From: Candidatus Segatella violae
Lineage (GTDB): Bacteria; Bacteroidota; Bacteroidia; Bacteroidales; Bacteroidaceae
DNA length: 7,438 bases
Assembly: GCA_002440225.1 (NCBI GenBank)
Contig: DJSH01000089.1
Span: 9,546 to 16,983 of the forward strand
Direction: 5' to 3'
Shown piece by piece: positions 1-3,802 of this stretch. The first letter of the stretch is position 1; every line of letters starts with the position of its first letter. Below the pieces are notes generated by a model. The model did not search any database. It was given only the letters and a program-made list of their open reading frames with translations, and had not been told where the DNA came from. Both the position numbers and the translations under genes were made by a program.

Positions 1-213
1 AAGCCCAAAAGCACCTAGCCCAGGGTAACACCCTGGGTAGATATGGCGGAATTGATACGCCCTGTAAGGGCAAAAGCATAAAAAGATTCCCTAATGTTGG
101 ATGCTTTTGCCCTTACAGGGCGACATTCTAACACCGTTTTACCCCCAGGGTGTTACCCTGGGCTAGGTGCTTCTGCCCTTTCAGGGCGTATAGGACATTC
201 CAACCGTACAGGT
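1..213. repeat. Palindromic intergenic repeat, copy A (left-truncated by window)
   Basis: Nested imperfect palindrome. The outer arms are 11-39 and 142-170 (GCACCTAGCCCAGGG pairs with CCCTGGGCTAGGTGC). The inner arms are 55-79 and 101-126, built on CGCCCTGTAAGGGC. Bases 145-213 match 6231-6299 of copy B with one difference in 69, and 11-84 matches the reverse complement of 6183-6256 with only a few differences. It is non-coding; the short reading frames through it are by-products of the palindrome. It ends 8 bp from the stop of the DUF362 gene, so its hairpins would lie at the 3' end of that transcript. It resembles REP/BIME- or MITE-type repeats in form; which family it belongs to cannot be told here. 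Confidence 0.85.
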
Positions 214-221
214 CGAAATCT

Positions 222-1175
222 TTACTTGATTTTAACCAATTTGTACTTTCTGCTTCCCAATCCAATCTTCTCGGCATAAACCGTGATGTAAGTGCCGTGC
301 TGGCGGTTGATGCGCTCGATGAGCGGTTTCTCGTCATCGCCAGGTTGAGCCACGTGGGTAAATACGAGGTCGAGGCAAGCTTGGTCGAGTGCCACAGGGT
401 CGGTGCTGGCAAGGATGCCCATGTCCTTGAGTTTCGGGTCGGCAGGATGGCTGTCGCAGTCGCAATCCACGCTCATATTATTCATCACATTAATATAGAT
501 GATGTTCTTGCCATGGTTGAAGTATTCGTGAACGCCTTGCGCAGCCGCCGCCATGCTCTCCAAGAAATCATCCTGCTGAGGAAGATTTTGCCAAGCTACA
601 GCGGGTACATCCGTGAAACCAGCAGAATGGATATAAGCCTTGCCCGCCGTAGAGGCCACGCCGATGCTCTGGTTCTTCAGCACGCCTCCGAATCCACCCA
701 TCGCATGGCCCTTGAAGTGGGCGAGGTTGATCATGAAGTCGTAGTTGGCGAGGTGGTCGCCCACGATGTCGTACTTGATGTGCTTCTTGTCCTTCACAGG
801 GATGCGCATCTGTCCGAACTCGTCCATCAAATCGACGGCGGCGATGGAGTCGAATCCATGGGCATGGATGGTTTCCCAGTGCTTGCCCTTGTCCTGTCGG
901 CTGCCACCGTATGCGGTGCAGCACTCCACGAGCGTTCCATCCACCTCATCCACAAGGTTACGAATCAAGGTAGGCTTCAGATAGTTGTTGCCTCCCATCT
1001 CGCCCGAGCTAATCTTGATGGCTACACGTCCGTGGGCTGGCACTCCCAACGCCTTGTAGATACGAACCAGAGCCTCCGGGCTTATATCCTTGGTCATATA
1101 GACCTTCGACTGGGCATGGAGCATCATCGTGCTCATCAAAGCCACAGCAATAACCAATAGTTTCTTCATCTTCAT
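222..1175 (-). CDS. Secreted DUF362 domain-containing protein
   Basis: A 317-aa protein with a Sec signal peptide: MKMKK n-region, hydrophobic LLVIAVALMSTMML core, and likely cleavage after LHA at residue 21. The mature part carries DUF362 family features: VAIKISSGEMGGNNYLKP (about 51-68), the INLAHFKGHAMGGFGGVLKN segment (149-168), and a Cys-containing DCDCDSHP block (237-244) followed by GILASTDPVALDQACLDLV (253-271). DUF362 proteins are uncharacterised; many relatives carry a ferredoxin-like 4Fe-4S domain, and no CxxCxxC cluster is visible here. The signal peptide suggests a periplasmic or exported location. The frame extends to a GTG at 1199, but a -7-like box at 1210-1217 would start transcription only a few bases before that GTG, so the ATG at 1175 (or 1169) is preferred. 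The reaction is unknown. Confidence 0.9.
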   Translation of the reverse strand: MKMKKLLVIAVALMSTMMLHAQSKVYMTKDISPEALVRIYKALGVPAHGRVAIKISSGEMGGNNYLKPTLIRNLVDEVDGTLVECCTAYGGSRQDKGKHWETIHAHGFDSIAAVDLMDEFGQMRIPVKDKKHIKYDIVGDHLANYDFMINLAHFKGHAMGGFGGVLKNQSIGVASTAGKAYIHSAGFTDVPAVAWQNLPQQDDFLESMAAAAQGVHEYFNHGKNIIYINVMNNMSVDCDCDSHPADPKLKDMGILASTDPVALDQACLDLVFTHVAQPGDDEKPLIERINRQHGTYITVYAEKIGLGSRKYKLVKIK

Positions 1176-1209
1176 TTCTATTTTTATTCTATATTTCACG
1201 TTTCGGATG

Positions 1210-1217
1210 CAAAATTA
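1210..1217 (-). promoter_or_regulatory. Candidate -7 box for the DUF362 gene
   Basis: The minus strand reads TAATTTTG, a full match to the Bacteroidetes -7 consensus TAnnTTTG, 35 bp upstream of the ATG at 1175. No good TTG/TTTG -33 element lies at the usual distance of about 20 nt. The box overlaps the stop codon of the small GIY-YIG-like remnant upstream. Confidence 0.5.
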
Positions 1218-1379
1218 CAAATAAAATCTGAAAAAACTATTACCCAAATTACGGAAATTTGGACTTGTGCCAGTGTAGCCCACCTTGAGCAATCCTTTCA
1301 AGTGGGGATTGTACAATTCCTGATAAGCATAGATTTTAGGTTGCGATTCCGATTTTTCGGGAAATAAAGTCTGCGTCAT
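1215..1379 (-). pseudogene. Remnant resembling the N-terminus of a GIY-YIG nuclease-domain protein
   Basis: A 54-codon frame on the minus strand, beginning MTQTLFPEKSESQPKIYAYQ and continuing ELYNPHLKGLLKVGYT. The pattern (K)IYAY, then a short insert, then GLLKVGYT matches the start of GIY-YIG/T5orf172-type domains, which in Bacteroidetes often sit at the N-terminus of larger helicase-type proteins. The similarity stops after KVGYT (residue 36). The remaining 18 codons look unrelated and end in TAA at 1215. The catalytic Arg and Glu expected further along are absent, so a working nuclease is unlikely. The simplest reading is a 5' stub left by deletion or rearrangement; a genuine small protein is the alternative. 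The family call rests on motif recognition only. Confidence 0.5.
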
Positions 1380-1398
1380 AATCGTTTATGTTTTTATG

Positions 1399-1426
1399 GC
1401 GCTGCTTTGGTATTTTGGGGAAGGAA
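1399..1426. repeat. Left member of an inverted repeat pair bracketing the toxin operon
   Basis: GCGCTGCTTTGGTATTTTGG and the following GGAAGGAA recur in inverted orientation at 2303-2329, with one gap and two mismatches over about 27 bp. The pair encloses the whole three-gene toxin-antitoxin operon, its promoter and its leader. Confidence 0.6.
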
Positions 1427-1430
1427 ACAC

Positions 1431-1589
1431 TTAATCACCATCCCATTCTGCTAGTTTTTTTTCTAACCTTGCCTCCAGTTCTTCTATGGGATGCCAGTAG
1501 TTTGGATCATTCCAATGCTTTTCGACTTCGGCGCAATGTTCCATAACTTGCTCCAAGGAGCGACCTTTCGGATAGTCTTTCTTCTTCAT
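1431..1589 (-). CDS. Small antitoxin-like protein, paralogous to the antitoxin C-terminus
   Basis: A 52-aa protein starting MKKKDYPKGRSLEQVMEHCA. Residues 6-22 repeat the antitoxin-like protein at 1924-2208: YPKGRSLEQVMEHCAEVE here against YPYGRSLEQVREHCAQFE there. Both then have a Trp-containing stretch and an ELEARL / EVNARL segment. At DNA level 1534-1565 matches 2021-2052 at 30 of 32 positions, which points to fairly recent duplication. It starts 11 bp after the toxin stop in the same direction, so it is probably the third gene of the operon. It lacks the first ~50 residues of the longer copy. It may bind the toxin, serve as a spare antitoxin, or be decaying. No known family can be named. 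Confidence 0.7.
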   Translation of the reverse strand: MKKKDYPKGRSLEQVMEHCAEVEKHWNDPNYWHPIEELEARLEKKLAEWDGD

Positions 1590-1600
1590 ATTATGGCTAT

Positions 1601-1936
1601 TTAAACATTCTCAAACTCATAGAATCTTCCTTTCAGATTTATAGAACTTCTTCTCATATTCCACAAATCATGAAGATACACTGTATTTTCTGCCTCATCA
1701 TAATGGTATATGATTTTGAAGTTTTTCATTAACTTTGCTCCTCTAAAAAGGACACCAACTCCACGAAGTTCTCTTACAGGAGGATAAGACTCTGGGTATT
1801 TCATCAAACCATTGATTATTTTCTCATAACTTTCCTGCCAATGGACTGCCGTCTTCTGTCCAAATTCATTGTAAGCAAAACCCAAACAATTATCGAGTTC
1901 TTCCTCGAACAGTTTTTCTACAATTATCTTAACCAT
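1601..1936 (-). CDS. Type II toxin-antitoxin RelE/ParE-family toxin
   Basis: A 111-aa protein of normal size for this fold. Visible features are the N-terminal strand MVKIIVEKLF, a helical pair (about 10-45), LMKYPESYPPVREL (44-57), an FRGAKLMKNFKIIYHYD strand region (64-80), and the ending VYLHDLWNMRRSSINL (86-101). The FKIIYHYDE...VYLHDLWNMR pattern is typical of Bacteroidetes RelE/ParE toxins. Members of this fold act as ribosome-dependent mRNases (RelE) or gyrase poisons (ParE); which applies here cannot be decided. The frame is open upstream to 1984, but the ATG at 1936 is preferred because it overlaps the last 13 bases of the antitoxin gene, a common translational coupling arrangement. 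Arg55, Arg58, Arg65 and Arg95 are candidate active-site residues by inference only. Confidence 0.8.
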   Translation of the reverse strand: MVKIIVEKLFEEELDNCLGFAYNEFGQKTAVHWQESYEKIINGLMKYPESYPPVRELRGVGVLFRGAKLMKNFKIIYHYDEAENTVYLHDLWNMRRSSINLKGRFYEFENV

Positions 1937-2208
1937 GGATGCTTCTGATGTAAACGTGCATTGACTTCTTCCCAAGTAGACCATCTAGATGAATCCTTAC
2001 GGAGTTCTTCAAATTGAGCACAATGTTCCCGAACTTGCTCCAAGGAGCGACCGTAAGGATAAGATTCCATACCGTCTTCGTCCATTTCTGTAGATAAATG
2101 CCTATAAGGGGGTGCTACAGCAGTAGCGTAAGCTGGAGACGGCTCACAAACCATCCCATCATTCTCCATCAAGCCATTTTCTGGCAATTTGTATCTATTT
2201 TCTTTCAT
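1924..2208 (-). CDS. Probable cognate antitoxin, first gene of the toxin operon
   Basis: A 94-aa acidic to neutral protein directly upstream of, and overlapping, the RelE/ParE-type toxin. The call as antitoxin rests on this position and on the coupling (TGGTTAAGATAA carries both the antitoxin stop and, in another frame, the toxin ATG). The N-terminal half (1-48) is low in recognisable structure, with PSPAYATAVAPPYR; no ribbon-helix-helix or HTH pattern stands out. The C-terminal half, GMESYPYGRSLEQVREHCAQ onward to HPWLR, is predicted helical and is the part duplicated at 1431-1589; in type II systems the C-terminal arm commonly wraps the toxin. An internal Met at residue 15 is an alternative start. 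A promoter and repeated leader lie immediately upstream. Confidence 0.7.
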   Translation of the reverse strand: MKENRYKLPENGLMENDGMVCEPSPAYATAVAPPYRHLSTEMDEDGMESYPYGRSLEQVREHCAQFEELRKDSSRWSTWEEVNARLHQKHPWLR

Positions 2209-2264
2209 AATCTTGCGAATTGTTGTTCTTTAATCTTGCGAATTGACGCTTATTGTTCTTTAAT
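2209..2264. repeat. Tandemly duplicated leader of the toxin operon, possible operator
   Basis: Two motifs alternate. AATCTTGCGAATTG occurs at 2209-2222 and 2232-2245. TTGTTCTTTAAT occurs at 2223-2234 and 2253-2264. The array fills the space between the predicted transcription start (about 2262) and the antitoxin ATG at 2208. Type II antitoxins usually repress their own promoter by binding repeated sites close to the start, so these copies are candidate operators. A simple tandem duplication of the leader is the alternative. Confidence 0.6.
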
Positions 2265-2268
2265 TCGG

Positions 2269-2300
2269 CAAAAATACGAAAAATAATAATAGCATGCAAA
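2269..2300 (-). promoter_or_regulatory. Promoter of the toxin-antitoxin operon
   Basis: On the minus strand TTTG (2300-2297) is followed after exactly 20 nt by TATTTTTG (2276-2269). Both match the Bacteroidetes -33/-7 consensus fully. Transcription would start near 2262, giving a leader of about 55 nt. Confidence 0.8.
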
Positions 2301-2302
2301 TT

Positions 2303-2329
2303 TTTCTTCCCCAAAATATCAAAGAGCGC
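2303..2329. repeat. Right member of an inverted repeat pair bracketing the toxin operon
   Basis: TTTCTTCCCCAAAATATCAA followed by AGAGCGC is the near reverse complement of 1399-1426. It lies just outside the -33 box of the toxin operon promoter. Confidence 0.6.
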
Positions 2330-2451
2330 TGAAATTTAACTATTTATATATAAACACCTACTCCATCATTCCATCGGATGCGAGACTCGACACTGACGCA
2401 GGGGGCTTTGTAGAGAAAAGGGGATTTGCTAGGAAAGGGGAATCCGAAAGC

Positions 2452-2617
2452 GTTCCAGTTCCAGTTGTTCCAATTAATTTTTCGAACTTCTGATTTTGGC
2501 TTTTCTCTTTTTATATTATATATAACTATCTATATATTAATTAGTTATATATATAATATATAGAGAGATGGAACAAAATGTACCTCGAAAAATAATTGGA
2601 ACAACTGGAACTGGAAC
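2452..2617. repeat. 166-bp nested inverted repeat
   Basis: The outer arms are 2452-2485 and 2585-2617, starting GTTCCAGTTCCAGTTGTTCC and identical on reversal except for one extra base in the left arm. Inside them is a second, AT-rich palindrome (about 2504-2528 against 2542-2567, centred on TCTATATATTAATTAG). The left arm contains direct iterations of TTCCAGT. Possible identities are a MITE-like element, a recombination or replication site, or a structured RNA. No target-site duplication is obvious in the flanks. Confidence 0.8.
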
Positions 2618-2774
2618 ACAAGCGAACATGTCAACTTTCTCTAAAAGGCTTATTTTCAAGCGGTTGGCTCTTTCGAGTCCAAATCTTCTGTGACAGAAGG
2701 TTGGCATTTTTTGCCCCTTTCGCAACCGAGCAACCTGCGAAAATCGGGCCGAAACATCACTCAAATGGAGTTTC

Positions 2775-2822
2775 AACTAGCAAATTTCATTTTTCCAGTT
2801 GGGAAAAAATATTTTCCTAGTT
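2775..2822. repeat. Small AT-rich imperfect palindrome
   Basis: AACTAG at 2775-2780 and CTAGTT at 2817-2822 enclose imperfectly pairing A/T tracts around a TTTTTCC-AGTTG-GGAAAAA hairpin (about 2790-2808). CTAGTTAGA recurs at 2817-2825 and about 2874-2882. Function unknown; a weak terminator or a decayed insertion end are both possible. Confidence 0.4.
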
Positions 2823-3016
2823 AGAAAAATAAATTGGCTTTTTGCGATAATTCAACAATAAGGAAGGCAAAAGGCTAGTTAGACACTCGTTTTTATGAAA
2901 TAAATCTCGGAAATTGCAAAAAACTATATAGTTGGAATAGCCCTCTTTGGCAATAGTACAAGTGGAAATCCCCGACACCTTTAGGGAAAATCATACGGCG
3001 GTTTATGGTTTTCCCC

Positions 3017-3047
3017 TTGTCCCAATCAGCAAAACTTCCTATCTTTG
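3017..3047 (+). promoter_or_regulatory. Promoter of the small secreted protein gene
   Basis: TTG at 3017-3019, a 20-nt spacer, then TATCTTTG at 3040-3047, a full -7 consensus match. The predicted start near 3053 gives a leader of about 110 nt. A hairpin with arms 2984-2994 and 3005-3015 abuts the -33 element and could be an operator. Confidence 0.75.
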
Positions 3048-3125
3048 CACTGTGTAAGAAGAAAGGCTGCACTCGGCAAAGTCCAAGCAAGCTTGGCTCT
3101 GCTCTCGTTTGCACATTCTTTGCAC
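3044..3125. repeat. Leader segment flanked by repeated TTTGCAC
   Basis: TTTGCAC occurs at 3044-3050 (within the -7 box), 3108-3114 and 3119-3125. Between them lies a GC-richer segment with the hairpin CCAAG-CAAG-CTTGG at 3083-3096. The segment looks like a repeat-type unit placed between the promoter and the gene, and its flanking TTTGCAC copies could be a short duplication made on insertion. Confidence 0.4.
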
Positions 3126-3163
3126 CATCAAAAATAGTAATAACCCTTTAAAAAGAGAAGATT

Positions 3164-3703
3164 ATGAAACGTACATTATTAGCTATCGTAGCAACCCTGA
3201 TGATGTTTACATCAGCAAACGCACAGAGATTGACCGACATACAGGCTGAGGCTCGCTTCATCACTGACAAGATGGTAGTGGAACTGGGATTGAGCAACGT
3301 TCAGCGCAACAACATTCTGAACATCAACCTCACTTACCTCGATGGCATCCGCAGCTATCGTGACATCGACGCCAATGGTTGGAAGTACCGCAACAAGCAG
3401 CTCAAGCGAATGCTCACCGCCCAGCAGTGGAAGAGATACAAGGAAGCTTACTACTTCTATCGCCCTATCAGCTGGCGCAGCAATGCTTATGTTCACAACA
3501 TCTACGCTAAGTATCCGAAGCAGAAGAACTGGCGAAAGGATGGACCTCGCCCTGCGTGCGACCCTCGACCAGGTCATGGTCCTCGTCCTGATTTCAAGGG
3601 CAAGCCAGGACCGGACTTCAAGAAAGGAAAGCCAGATTTCAAGAAAGGGAAACCTGGCAAGCACGACCGTCCAAGCTTCGGCAATGGCAGACGAGAGTGG
3701 TAA
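3164..3703 (+). CDS. Small secreted protein, Spy/LTxxQ-like, with basic repetitive tail
   Basis: A 179-aa protein with a clear signal peptide (MKRTLLAIVATLMMFTSANA, cleavage after residue 20). Residues 21-100 look helical and carry two LTxxQ-like turns, ELGLSNVQ (40-47) and MLTAQQW (83-89). This recalls the periplasmic Spy/CpxP helical-hairpin proteins, which sense or chaperone misfolded envelope proteins; the resemblance is modest. From about residue 118 the chain becomes Pro/Gly/Lys-rich, with PRPGHGPRPDF and a tandem DFKKGKP unit (151-157 and 158-164, encoded by near-identical 21-nt repeats at 3614-3634 and 3635-3655). The tail is strongly basic and probably disordered, and could bind anionic cell-surface polymers or metal through its His residues. 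AGAGAAG lies just before the start codon. It is followed by the receptor gene after a 99-bp gap. Confidence 0.85.
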   Translation: MKRTLLAIVATLMMFTSANAQRLTDIQAEARFITDKMVVELGLSNVQRNNILNINLTYLDGIRSYRDIDANGWKYRNKQLKRMLTAQQWKRYKEAYYFYRPISWRSNAYVHNIYAKYPKQKNWRKDGPRPACDPRPGHGPRPDFKGKPGPDFKKGKPDFKKGKPGKHDRPSFGNGRREW

Positions 3704-3720
3704 GACAATTATTCCGTTAT

Positions 3721-3797
3721 ATTAAAATCTATTTTGTCGCTATTCAGTAACTTTGCAATCTGATAAGAACTGAATAATGGACAAAATAGATTTTAAT
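3721..3797. promoter_or_regulatory. Nested inverted repeat with a -7-like box in its loop
   Basis: Perfect 18-bp arms, ATTAAAATCTATTTTGTC at 3721-3738 and its reverse complement at 3780-3797, enclose 8-bp inner arms TATTCAGT (3741-3748) and ACTGAATA (3769-3776). The loop contains TAACTTTG at 3748-3755, a full -7 consensus, though no good -33 element is seen. The right arm runs into a T-rich tract ending at the receptor ATG. A transcript starting near 3762 would contain only the right arm, whereas read-through from the upstream gene would fold the whole structure. It may therefore act as a terminator or attenuator for read-through, or as an operator. Confidence 0.6.
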
Positions 3798-3802
3798 TTT
3801 TT

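Larger units (their letters stand above)
2301..3016. other. Long intergenic stretch with no convincing gene
   Basis: Reading frames of 74-79 codons at 2596-2820 (+) and 2537-2776 (-) cross the large inverted repeat, have no recognisable motif and no promoter, and are judged chance. What the stretch does hold is palindromic DNA: 2452-2617, 2685-2699, 2775-2822, the 12-bp perfect palindrome AACTATATAGTT at 2922-2933, and 2984-3015. Two AAAGGGGA repeats lie at about 2417-2441. The AT-rich, repeat-laden character suggests a site of past insertions or an untranslated RNA. Confidence 0.6.

Noticed and set aside
150..1160. 336-codon plus-strand reading frame opposite the DUF362 gene
   Set aside because: It begins inside the palindromic repeat and mirrors a minus-strand gene with a signal peptide and clear family motifs; it is an antisense shadow.
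2537..2820. Overlapping 79- and 74-codon frames on opposite strands
   Set aside because: Both run through the large inverted repeat, contain no recognisable domain and have no promoter; treated as chance frames.
2893..3114. 73-codon minus-strand frame beginning MQTRAEPSLLGLC
   Set aside because: It lies across the promoter and leader of the secreted-protein gene and is best explained as translation of a repeat-like leader segment.
3212..3725. Alternative frames over the secreted-protein gene (150 codons minus, 127 codons plus)
   Set aside because: Neither has a signal peptide or domain, whereas the 3164-3703 frame has a promoter, signal peptide and coherent repeats.
3721..3797. Confident call of a phase-variable invertible promoter
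   Set aside because: The spacer between arms is only 41 bp, no recombinase gene is in the window and no -33 element is evident in either orientation; kept as a possibility within the finding only.
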